Positions 28,594 to 37,381 of a stretch of DNA of 55,909 bases are shown piece by piece. Positions within the stretch are counted from its first letter, which is position 1. Every line of letters begins with the position of its first letter. The translations under genes and the position numbers were made by a program. The DNA is from Bacteroidota bacterium (GTDB lineage Bacteria > Bacteroidota > Bacteroidia > Chitinophagales > Saprospiraceae). The DNA is taken from assembly GCA_029781095.1 (NCBI GenBank), contig JAKOXM010000545.1, positions 1-55,909 of the forward strand, in the 5' to 3' direction. Below the pieces are notes generated by a model that was not told the DNA's origin, made no database searches, and was given only the letters and a program-made list of their open reading frames with translations.

Positions 28594-30696
28594 TTACATG
28601 TTTTGCAAATAGGCCTCGAAAGCGACAACGGATTGGCTGCATTCTTCGAGGAGTCCGCCAACGGATTCTGCCAGGTTTTCCGGCACCTGTCCGTCGCCCA
28701 GACTCAGCTCGATTCGAGCCGCCAGTTCACCCGTATGCGGCAGGCCTACCATGCGGAACTGGGGCTTGATGGTATGCACGAGCCGTCGAAGGCGTTCGTA
28801 ATCACCGCCTGCCAGATTCGCTTCGATCTGGGGCAGAATGGTTCGGGCGGATTCGAGGTACAATTCGATGTATTTGCGAATGCGGGCCCGGTTTCCGCCG
28901 GTCAGTTCTTCCAGAAACCGGAGATTGATCATCCCGGCCGAAGGAGCCATGGTTTCGGTCGCTTCTTCCTCCGGAAGCTCGAGAAGCACTTCTTTGTTGC
29001 CGTGCAACGCGTTGTATATTTTGCCGAAAAATTCGCTGTCGCGGAAAGGCTTGGGTATCCAGCCCGTCATGCCGCAATCCAGGCAACTTTGCACTTCTGA
29101 TTTGATCACCGAGGCGGTCAGGGCCAGGATGGGGATATTTTTATTCGTTTCCCGTATCCGGCGGGTGGCTTCGAGGCCATCCATCACGGGCATGTGCACA
29201 TCCATCAGGATAAGGTCGAACTGCTCCGTGTTGCATTTCTCAAGGGCTTCCAGGCCGTTCAGGGCCGCGGTTACCCGCACTTCCGGAATTTTTAATTCGA
29301 GTGTTTCAGTGGCTACGATGAGGTTGTACTGGTTGTCTTCCGCAACAAGCACCCGGATACCCTTCATCGCATCGAGCATGTCGGGCGAGAGGGTTTCCTG
29401 TCCGGCCACTGCGGTATTTGTGCTGATACCGAGTTCGATTTCAAAGTGGAACACGGAGCCCTTACCCGGTTCGCTCTCCACGGAAATGTCGCCGCCGAAC
29501 AGGGTGACGAGGTGTTTCGAGATGCTCAGGCCCAGCCCGGTGCCGCCGTATTTCCGGGTCGTATCGCTCGACGCCTGCCGGAAGCTCTCGAACACGACGG
29601 CCGTTTGTTCAGGCGTCATGCCGATGCCCGTATCGCGCACCGAGAACAGAAGCCGGCACAATGAATCTTTTCGATTGCGCAATTGGACTCTCAGGACAAC
29701 TTCGCCTTTTTCCGTGAATTTGATGGCGTTGCCCGTCAGATTGAGCAATATTTGTTGCAAACGAACCGGGTCGCCCACCAGTACGGGCGGGATACCGGGA
29801 TCGCAGTCGGTGATGAGCGCTATGCCTTTTTCCTCGGCGCGGTATCCGAGCGTGGCCACCACCTGTTCGAGCACGTTTTCGAGGCTGAGGTCGGTGTGCT
29901 CCAGTTCCATTTTGCCGGCTTCGATCTTCGAAATATCGAGTATCTCGTTGAGAATAACGAGCAGGTTTTTGGAAGAACGCATCACGCTGTTGAGGTATTT
30001 CAGCTGGTCTTCGCGCGGTTGTTTCAGCAGCAAAATGTGCGTCATACCCATCACGGCGTTCATGGGCGTACGCAATTCGTGGCTCATGTTGGCCAGAAAC
30101 TGCTGCTTGAACCGTTCGCTTTGCTCGGCTCGCTGCCGCTGAAACTGGGCCTCTTTTTTTTCGGTTTCCGCTTGCGCGCGCTGCCGTTCGGCTTCTTCTT
30201 TTTGTTGCATCACTTCCGCCGTACGCGCTTCCACGAGCCTCGTGAGTTCTTCCTCGCGCCGACGCAGCTGGTCTACCAGTTTGTCGGTTTGCAAGCGCAG
30301 ACGGCGTGTCAGCAGACCGACCACAGTCTGCATCGCGGCGGGGTAGTCCTTCAACACCGTGTAAAACTCGGCCCTGCCGATCACTGCCAGCAGGGTATCC
30401 ATAGTGGCGCTGATGGACATGGACCTCGGGCCTTCGTCGAGCAAGGCCAGTTCGCCGAAGAAACTTCCGGCCGTCTGTTTCGCTACCACAAAGTCGGCGT
30501 CATGCACTTTCACTTCCCCTTCCAGGATAACGAACAAGGCATTACCGGTGTCATTTTTGTGAAAAACCGCCTCGCCTGCGCGCACTTTTTGAATCTTGCT
30601 GTGCGCTGCAAGCCGGGCCAGAACGGCGAGCGGAATGGACCCGAACAGGTCCATTTGCTGAAACAGCTCGGCGAGAGTATCGGGTGATATTTTCAT
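28594..30696 (-). CDS. Hybrid histidine kinase: cyclic-nucleotide-binding domain + HisKA + HATPase + REC + Hpt
   Basis: cNMP-like FGSIPLAVLARLAAHSKIQKVRAGEAVFHKNDTGNALFVILEGEVKV...SFFGELALLDEGPRSMSI; FLANMSHELRTPMNAVMG; GTGLGLSISKHL; LILMDVHMPVMDGLEATR; Hpt-like LRRLVHTIKPQFRMVG. Confidence 0.92.
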   Translation of the reverse strand: MKISPDTLAELFQQMDLFGSIPLAVLARLAAHSKIQKVRAGEAVFHKNDTGNALFVILEGEVKVHDADFVVAKQTAGSFFGELALLDEGPRSMSISATMDTLLAVIGRAEFYTVLKDYPAAMQTVVGLLTRRLRLQTDKLVDQLRRREEELTRLVEARTAEVMQQKEEAERQRAQAETEKKEAQFQRQRAEQSERFKQQFLANMSHELRTPMNAVMGMTHILLLKQPREDQLKYLNSVMRSSKNLLVILNEILDISKIEAGKMELEHTDLSLENVLEQVVATLGYRAEEKGIALITDCDPGIPPVLVGDPVRLQQILLNLTGNAIKFTEKGEVVLRVQLRNRKDSLCRLLFSVRDTGIGMTPEQTAVVFESFRQASSDTTRKYGGTGLGLSISKHLVTLFGGDISVESEPGKGSVFHFEIELGISTNTAVAGQETLSPDMLDAMKGIRVLVAEDNQYNLIVATETLELKIPEVRVTAALNGLEALEKCNTEQFDLILMDVHMPVMDGLEATRRIRETNKNIPILALTASVIKSEVQSCLDCGMTGWIPKPFRDSEFFGKIYNALHGNKEVLLELPEEEATETMAPSAGMINLRFLEELTGGNRARIRKYIELYLESARTILPQIEANLAGGDYERLRRLVHTIKPQFRMVGLPHTGELAARIELSLGDGQVPENLAESVGGLLEECSQSVVAFEAYLQNM

Positions 30697-30926
30697 TGGT
30701 TTGCTCGATCCTTTACGATACAGCAGGGTAAAGGTGCAAAGATTTTTTGCAAAAATTGTACAGCAAAGGTACTGGCCCCGCGTTGCGGAACCCGCGTTGC
30801 GGATATTTGCATCCGGCCCCGCAAGGCATTATCTTGCGCAAACGCGTTTTAATATTTCTCTAAGCATTTTTTAAGGATTACAGGGATACTGTCGCCGTAT
30901 TTTCACCCTTTGGTCCAAATCTGAAT

Positions 30927-30950
30927 AAAAAATGCCGACCGGCATTTTTT
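30927..30950. terminator. Terminator-like hairpin in divergent intergenic region
   Basis: aaaaaatgcc gacc ggcatttttt, perfect 10-bp IR with A/T tracts on both sides. Confidence 0.5.
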
Positions 30951-31023
30951 AACTAATTGATTTTCAAATCTGTAGCGTATTTACGCATTTGTAAGTCTGC
31001 ACGCTATTTTCAAACAAAAGAAC

Positions 31024-34000
31024 ATGTATAGAAAATTACTGCCATGCCTGATCGGGGGCATTTTGTGCTTTTTCGCTTTTTCGCCGCTATCAGCGCAGCA
31101 ATCCGTTGCCCGTCAATGGAACGAGGCGCTGTTGCAGGCTATTCGTGAAGATTTTGCCCGCCCGCCCGTACATGCCCGCAATCTTTTTCAGGTATCCATG
31201 GCTATGTACGATGCCTGGGCCGCGTATGATACCGTGGCCCAGACGTACCTGCTCGGCAAAACAGTAGGCAATTATACCTGCCCGTTTACCGGTATACCGG
31301 CCCCGCCTCCCGGCAGCCTGAAGGCAGCCCGCGAGGCGGCCATAAGTTATGCCGCCTATCGGGTGTTGTATCCGCGATTTGCCAATTCGCCCAATGCCTT
31401 TGTTACGCTGACTCGGTTCAACAACCTCATGGCGTCGCTGGGCTACGACATTAATTATACCTCCACCAATTATATATCGGGCGCGCCTGCGGCTCTGGGC
31501 AATTACATCGGTCAATGTGTTTTACAAATGGGCTCACTGGATGGCTCCAACCAGCAATTCAACTACGCTTCGATGTATTACGAACCGGTGAACCCGCCCC
31601 TTGTGATAGCCAATCCGGGCGATCCAACGATCCTCGACCCCAACCGCTGGCAACCGCTTACGCTGACGCTGGCGATCGACCAAAATGGCAACCCCATCCC
31701 ATCGACGCAAGTGTTCCAAAGTCCCGAATGGGGCAACGTGCTGCCCTTCGCCCTGAAGCCGGAGGACATGACAACCTTTGAGCGCGATGGCAATCAGTAT
31801 AAAGTGTACCACGACCCGGGGCCGCTTCCTTTTCTGGATACGATTGCCGGCGGCGGCTCGTCGGAAGAATACAAGTGGAATTTTGAACTCGTGTCCGCCT
31901 GGGGTTCGCACAACGACCCGAATGACGGTGTAATGTGGGATATTTCACCCAAGTCTATCGGCAACATCCAGTCATACCCGCAGAACTGGGCCGAATACCA
32001 TGATTTTTACGATTTCGCCAACGGAGGTGACCCGAGTATTGGCCGGGACACCAATCCGCGCACCGGCCAGCCCTACCAGCCGCAGATCGTGCCGCGCGGC
32101 GATTATACCCGCGTGCTGGCGCAATTTTGGGCCGATGGGCCCAATTCCGAGACTCCGCCGGGGCACTGGTTTACCTTTCTGAACTACGTGAGCGACCATC
32201 CGCTCTTTGTCAAAAAGTTCAACGGGAAAGGCCCTGTACTCGACAACCTGGAATGGGACGTGAAGGCTTATCTGACACTTGGCGGGGCGGTGCATGACGC
32301 TGCCATCGCAGCCTGGGGAATCAAAGGCTGGTACGATGGCGTACGCCCCGTTTCCGCGCTTCGCTATATGGCCGGTCGCGGGCAAAGCACCGATCCCGGG
32401 CTGCCTTCCTACGACCCTGCAGGCATCGATCTGATCCCGGGCCTGTTCGAGTTGGTGCAAGCCGGAGATCCGCTCGCCGGCGCCAACAATGAAAACGTTG
32501 GAAAAATCAAGGTTTACAGCTGGAGAGGCCCGGATTATGTGACCAATCCGGCTACCCAAATCGCCGGCGTCGGCTGGATTTTAGCCGAAAACTGGTGGCC
32601 ATATCAACGGAAAACCTTTGTAACACCGCCTTTTGCCGGCTATATTTCGGGCCACTCTACATTTTCAAGGTCTGCAGCGGAAGTACTGACCTTACTTACG
32701 GGCGACGAATATTTCCCCGGCGGTATAGGTGAATTCCATATCGGCGCCAACAGCGGTTTTCTGGGGCTGGAGAAAGGCCCGAGTGTGGATGTGACCCTGC
32801 AATGGGCTACATACCGCGACGCCTCCGACCAGACCAGTCTCTCGCGCATCTGGGGCGGTATCCACCCGCCCTTCGATGATATGCCGGGCCGTTTGATCGG
32901 CATACAGGTCGGTCATCAGGCATTCGAGCGGGCGCGCACCTATTTCTATAAAGACGACGACAACGACGGACACTACAGCTATGAAGATTGCGACGACCAC
33001 AATGCCGACGTATACCCCGGCGCGCCGGAACTGTGCGACAACCTCGACAACGATTGCAACGGCCTCATCGACGATATCCCGGTATATACCTACTATGCCG
33101 ACGGCGACGGCGACGGTTACGGCGACGGAGCCATCCACCTCGACACCTGCCTCGCAAGCGCTCCGGCCGGCTATGTGGATAATAATCTGGACTGCGACGA
33201 TACCAACATGAATTTTAACCCGGGTGTTGCCGAAGTATGCGACGGCCTCGACAACGATTGCAACGGCCTTGTTGATGATATTCAAATCTATACCTACTAC
33301 GCCGATGCCGACGGCGACGGTTACGGCGATGCGGCCATTCAACTGGACACATGCCTTACCGAAGCCCCGACCGGCTATGTGACCAATAACCAGGACTGCA
33401 ACGACGGAAATATGAGTTTCAACCCCGATGCCGTCGAATTATGCGACGGCCTGGACAATAACTGCAACGGCCTCATCGACGACAGCATTACCGTATATTC
33501 TTATTACGCCGACAGCGATGGCGATGGTTATGGCGACAGCGCTATTCAACTGGATACCTGCGTTGCCGATGCTCCTGCCGGCTATGTGACCAACAAACTC
33601 GATTGCGACGACGCAAACTTCAATCTCAACCCCGACGCTGTGGAAATCTGCGACGGCATCGACAACAACTGCAACGGGATGGCGGACGAAGGGCTCACCG
33701 TCTTTACCTATTTCGCAGATGCCGATGGCGACGGTTTCGGAGATGCCCTTGCCAAACTGGATACCTGCGTGGATCAGGTAATCGCAGGATATGCGACCAA
33801 TAGTCTCGACTGTGATGACACCAACGAGTTTGTGAACCCCGACGCACAGGAAGTGCTCGACGGCATCGACAACGATTGCAACGGGATGGTGGACGATATC
33901 AGCAGCACGCAGGGTCTTTCCTTGCAAACCCGCGTTTATCCGAATCCGGTATCCGGTATCCTGACGATCTATCAGGACGCGAAAGAAGTATTGCTGGCAC

Positions 34001-34170
34001 AGGTGATGGATATTTCAGGGCAAGTTATCTCCACAGAGACGATACTGTTTGCAAACCATACGGCGCAAATGGATTTTTCAGGCTATGCACCCGGGCTGTA
34101 CATCCTCAAACTGCGCGAGCGGAATACGGGTAAAGAAGCATCGATCAAAGTTGTAAAGATCGGTTGGTAA
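31024..34170 (+). CDS. Secreted vanadium haloperoxidase/PAP2-like phosphatase with MopE-type repeats and T9SS sorting domain
   Basis: PAP2/haloperoxidase-like ...VRPVSALRYMAG...FAGYISGHSTFSRSAAEVL...ARIWGGIHPPFDD-type region; five DN(D/N)CNG motifs; C-terminal RVYPNPVSGILTIYQDAKE...GLYILKLRERNTGKEASIKVVKIGW. Confidence 0.85.
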   Translation: MYRKLLPCLIGGILCFFAFSPLSAQQSVARQWNEALLQAIREDFARPPVHARNLFQVSMAMYDAWAAYDTVAQTYLLGKTVGNYTCPFTGIPAPPPGSLKAAREAAISYAAYRVLYPRFANSPNAFVTLTRFNNLMASLGYDINYTSTNYISGAPAALGNYIGQCVLQMGSLDGSNQQFNYASMYYEPVNPPLVIANPGDPTILDPNRWQPLTLTLAIDQNGNPIPSTQVFQSPEWGNVLPFALKPEDMTTFERDGNQYKVYHDPGPLPFLDTIAGGGSSEEYKWNFELVSAWGSHNDPNDGVMWDISPKSIGNIQSYPQNWAEYHDFYDFANGGDPSIGRDTNPRTGQPYQPQIVPRGDYTRVLAQFWADGPNSETPPGHWFTFLNYVSDHPLFVKKFNGKGPVLDNLEWDVKAYLTLGGAVHDAAIAAWGIKGWYDGVRPVSALRYMAGRGQSTDPGLPSYDPAGIDLIPGLFELVQAGDPLAGANNENVGKIKVYSWRGPDYVTNPATQIAGVGWILAENWWPYQRKTFVTPPFAGYISGHSTFSRSAAEVLTLLTGDEYFPGGIGEFHIGANSGFLGLEKGPSVDVTLQWATYRDASDQTSLSRIWGGIHPPFDDMPGRLIGIQVGHQAFERARTYFYKDDDNDGHYSYEDCDDHNADVYPGAPELCDNLDNDCNGLIDDIPVYTYYADGDGDGYGDGAIHLDTCLASAPAGYVDNNLDCDDTNMNFNPGVAEVCDGLDNDCNGLVDDIQIYTYYADADGDGYGDAAIQLDTCLTEAPTGYVTNNQDCNDGNMSFNPDAVELCDGLDNNCNGLIDDSITVYSYYADSDGDGYGDSAIQLDTCVADAPAGYVTNKLDCDDANFNLNPDAVEICDGIDNNCNGMADEGLTVFTYFADADGDGFGDALAKLDTCVDQVIAGYATNSLDCDDTNEFVNPDAQEVLDGIDNDCNGMVDDISSTQGLSLQTRVYPNPVSGILTIYQDAKEVLLAQVMDISGQVISTETILFANHTAQMDFSGYAPGLYILKLRERNTGKEASIKVVKIGW
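32981..33900 (+). repeat. Intragenic tandem repeats (~200 bp) encoding MopE-type CDGLDNDCNGLVDD modules
   Basis: CDNLDNDCNGLIDD, CDGLDNDCNGLVDD, CDGLDNNCNGLIDD, CDGIDNNCNGMADE, LDGIDNDCNGMVDD alternating with YYADGDGDGYGD-like motifs. Confidence 0.85.
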
Positions 34171-34236
34171 TAAGGAACAATGCTTTAAATCGCAGGCCAA
34201 TTAATTGTTTTTCAATATTTTACAATAAATATTGAA

Positions 34237-34280
34237 GCCAGGGTCTGATCCCGGATCATTCCGGTTTATCAGACCCTGGC
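34237..34280 (+). terminator. Hairpin downstream of haloperoxidase gene
   Basis: Perfect 13-bp IR gccagggtctgat / atcagaccctggc. Confidence 0.5.
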
Positions 34281-34412
34281 CGGCTGCGATTAAATTGCAA
34301 TTAAATCCGGATTAATAAGCGATCGTGGTCTTGAATGCCGTTGCAACTGCGTATAAATTTGTGGCAGAGTATATCTCAGGTAAATGATTTTTCACCCAAA
34401 ATCCACAACGCC

Positions 34413-34718
34413 ATGGCTTCTGTAACAAAATACCACGTGCTTTTTTACGGTACTCCCGACGGTTATCAGGACAATCGCGCCCAAATTGCCCTTTACGACG
34501 GTGCAACCGTGCTGGGATATGTTCGTTTTCACGATGCGGGAATGCCGTTCCCCAATGACAGTCAATCCGGAGGACGCATAACCATGCATCTGCCGTCAGA
34601 CATGTTTCAGAATGTGATTGATGTGTTGAGAAACGAGTCTCCGATCCAGTATTATTTCAGCGCCGGTCACGCCTTTTTAGGGTTTGCAGGAACTGAACCG
34701 GTAGGAGAAGGGGAATAA
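34413..34718 (+). CDS. Hypothetical protein (101 aa)
   Basis: MASVTKYHVLFYGTPDGYQDNRAQIALYDGATVLGYVRFHDAGMPFPND; ATG 34413. Confidence 0.6.
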   Translation: MASVTKYHVLFYGTPDGYQDNRAQIALYDGATVLGYVRFHDAGMPFPNDSQSGGRITMHLPSDMFQNVIDVLRNESPIQYYFSAGHAFLGFAGTEPVGEGE

Positions 34719-34750
34719 CAGATCGGCAGCAGCATGAATTATCCCGAATT

Positions 34751-34906
34751 TTTAACCCGCGATTTCATCCGTGGGAACACGATGATAAAACACTGATTAT
34801 CAAATCGTTTCAACGGTTTAGGCAAAGTTAATACGCACAAAAAACGGTTAAAACCGTTACCTGATGGCCTGTTTGTGCATTTCCACGATTGAAATCGTGG
34901 GTTAAA
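34751..34906. repeat. REPIN/MITE-like element with inverted REP-like ends
   Basis: Left tttaacccgcgatttcatccgtgg versus reverse complement of right tttaacccacgatttcaatcgtgg (about 21/24); nested inner IRs aacggttt/aaaccgtt and gcacaaa/tttgtgc. Confidence 0.7.
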
Positions 34907-34948
34907 AAGGGTTCTCTTTTCTTTGATTTATAAAATCAGAGGTAACTC

Positions 34949-37228
34949 TTATTGTTCGGGATTTTCTTCTACAAAGTACATATCCACGAGGCCCTTGTTG
35001 TACACCTCTTTTTTGCCGCGGTAGGTAACTTTGTAAAGATGCTTTACAGCTTCGGCCGTGGACCCCGATACGTTGACGCGACCACACTCGCCGAGTTCTT
35101 CAAGGCGTGCCGCGAGGTTGACGGCATCTCCCCAAATATCATATGCAAATTTGTTTTTTCCGATCACACCCGCTACGACGGGGCCTGTGTGGATGCCGAG
35201 CCGCATCTCGCGAAAAATGGCTTTAGGATTTGTTTTGTTGCGCTGCAGGAGCCAGGCTTCCATTTCAAGCGCGGCGCGTACGGCATCCACGGGGTGGGTT
35301 TCATTCGGAATAGGCAGCCCGCCGGCGCACATAAATGCATCACCGATGGTTTTAATCTTTTCAAGGCCGTTTTTATCGCATATTTCGTCGAAGGCAAGGA
35401 AGCACTCGTTCAATTCATCGATCAGTTCGTTCGGCGCCAGATGTTCGGACAAACGGGTAAAATTGATGAAGTCGGTGAAAAGGACGGTGGCCGATTCGTA
35501 ATGGCGCGGGGTGGCGTAGCCGTGTGCTTTTAACTCCTGGGCAATTTCTTCCGGCAAAATATTCAGCAGCAACTGATCGCTTTTACTTCGTTCTGCGGCG
35601 ATTTCTTCGTTTTGCTGCTGGATTTGCCGGTTTTTCAGATTCAGCCGGCTATTGGCCCGCCGGGTGTAGAGCCAGCCGGCCCCGAGCAGGGCCAAAATGA
35701 TAAAAAGCATGGAGCCGATGCCATACGCGAATTTCCGGAAGTTGGTTTCTTTTTCCGTTCGGTATTGCTGCTCGCGCTGTATTCGATCGAGTTCCTGGGC
35801 TCGGCTGGTACTGTCGGCCCGGCGCTGCGTTCGATCCAGTTCTTCCTGTCGTCGCAGATCGGCTATCACGTTGTTTTGTTTTTCCGCATTGTAGCGCTGG
35901 GCAGTCAGACGGAGTTCCTGCTCCGCCTGCAGGGCCTGCAGGGTCTTTTCCCGGAGTTGGGCCTGGTCTACCTCGTTTTTGGTCTGGAGCAGCAATACTT
36001 CGTCTTTTTTACGCTGCGTTTCGAGTGCGAGGTTTTTATTTGCCAGTTCGAGGCGCTCGCGTTCGAGGCGTATCTGATCGAAAGCGAGGTCGCGCACACT
36101 TTGCTGTGCGTACAGGTATTTGATTTGTCCTTCGGCCGCTGCGAGCAAGGTGCGTTGCTGATCGATTTGCTGCTGTCGCACCTGTTCCTGCAGGCGGATG
36201 GTGTCCAGTTCGGTCAGAAAATTGCGATAGGAATCGAAGGCTTTTTCAAAATCATACAACTCGTTGTACACCTTCGCTGCTGTTTCATAGGCGTCGGCAA
36301 GTACCTGCCGCTGTTTGGTCTGGCGGGCATATTTGATAGCCGAATCATTGTGGTTCAGCGCATTGTAATAGTCGTTGTTGCTATAATAAACGCCTGCGAT
36401 CAGGTGCTCAAGGCTGGCGAGCGCCGTCCAGTCGTGCCGGCCCAGCAGAATATCGCGCGACCGGAGCAGGTATTCGATACCGCGGCGCGAATCGCCGGTA
36501 TTGTGCAGGGCCACTCCGAGATTGGCGTACATCACTTCGGGGTAATCGCAGGGAATATAAACGCACTGGAGCTCGGCTTTGCGAAAATACTCCAGGGCTT
36601 TGGTGTAATCGCGATCGCGCACGTACTGGCGTCCGAGGTTATTGTATAGCAGCGATTTTTCCTGCGCCGTTCCGTAAGTCTCGATAATCCGTTCGATGGC
36701 CGTGTAATAGTAGATACTTTTACCCGTGTCGTTGCGCTGGTCGAAAGCATTGGCGAGTTTTTGATAAATCTGGACCAGCCGCGAGTTATTTCCTTCGTTT
36801 TTATATTTGATTATCAGGTTTTTATAATAAAACTCTGCACTGTCAAATCTCAGGTCATTGAGATAGGCGTCCGCAATTTTTTCCATGGCACCGAAATCCT
36901 CGGGATTCATCCCCAGCACCTCTCCATAGTAGCGGTATGCGTACGAATAAAGTTTTTCGTGGAGAAAAATGTCGCCCAAAGCGCGGTAAACGGTGAGCAA
37001 CTGATCCGTGCGGCCTCTGTTTTCAAGTTTGGCTTCCGCCAGCAGGTAATGCTGCAAAGCCTCTTCCGTTCTGTTTGCGCGCGCGCAGACATCGCCCAGT
37101 TGCATCGCTGCACGAATTATGCCTTCGTTGTACGATAGCGTCCGGGCCAGATTCAGGCCTTCTTTGGCCAGTTTTTCCCGCTCGGCATCCGTGCCTGCCT
37201 TCCCTGCCCGGTCCAACAAATCATCCAC
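34949..37228 (-). CDS. Class III adenylate/guanylate cyclase with N-terminal TPRs and TM; annotated start GTG, true start probably upstream
   Basis: TVLFTDFINFTRLSEHLAPNELIDELNECF...EKIKTIGDAFMCAGGLP...GIHTGPVVAGVIGKNKFAYDIWGDAVNLAARLEELGE; TPR-like N-terminus. In-frame codons upstream of 37228 encode a signal peptide. Confidence 0.92.
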   Translation of the reverse strand: MDDLLDRAGKAGTDAEREKLAKEGLNLARTLSYNEGIIRAAMQLGDVCARANRTEEALQHYLLAEAKLENRGRTDQLLTVYRALGDIFLHEKLYSYAYRYYGEVLGMNPEDFGAMEKIADAYLNDLRFDSAEFYYKNLIIKYKNEGNNSRLVQIYQKLANAFDQRNDTGKSIYYYTAIERIIETYGTAQEKSLLYNNLGRQYVRDRDYTKALEYFRKAELQCVYIPCDYPEVMYANLGVALHNTGDSRRGIEYLLRSRDILLGRHDWTALASLEHLIAGVYYSNNDYYNALNHNDSAIKYARQTKQRQVLADAYETAAKVYNELYDFEKAFDSYRNFLTELDTIRLQEQVRQQQIDQQRTLLAAAEGQIKYLYAQQSVRDLAFDQIRLERERLELANKNLALETQRKKDEVLLLQTKNEVDQAQLREKTLQALQAEQELRLTAQRYNAEKQNNVIADLRRQEELDRTQRRADSTSRAQELDRIQREQQYRTEKETNFRKFAYGIGSMLFIILALLGAGWLYTRRANSRLNLKNRQIQQQNEEIAAERSKSDQLLLNILPEEIAQELKAHGYATPRHYESATVLFTDFINFTRLSEHLAPNELIDELNECFLAFDEICDKNGLEKIKTIGDAFMCAGGLPIPNETHPVDAVRAALEMEAWLLQRNKTNPKAIFREMRLGIHTGPVVAGVIGKNKFAYDIWGDAVNLAARLEELGECGRVNVSGSTAEAVKHLYKVTYRGKKEVYNKGLVDMYFVEENPEQ

Positions 37229-37381
37229 CTCGACCGTATGCTGTTCGGGGGTATCTGCACGCTGGGCGTTGACCTGACTGAAAGCCAGTAGCAGGAGGGG
37301 TAATATGAAGGCGAGGCTTTTTATGTCGAATGATTTTTCACAAAAATAGATGTTTTTGTGAAACCGGGTACACGAGACAAT

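Noticed and set aside
28838-30687. 434-aa and 334-aa + ORFs opposite the hybrid kinase
   Set aside because: Antisense to a well-supported cNMP/HisKA/REC/Hpt protein; no domain-like content.
32692-33927. Minus ORFs rich in VAVGIGVVGI
   Set aside because: Repetitive translation is simply the reverse of the MopE repeat DNA.
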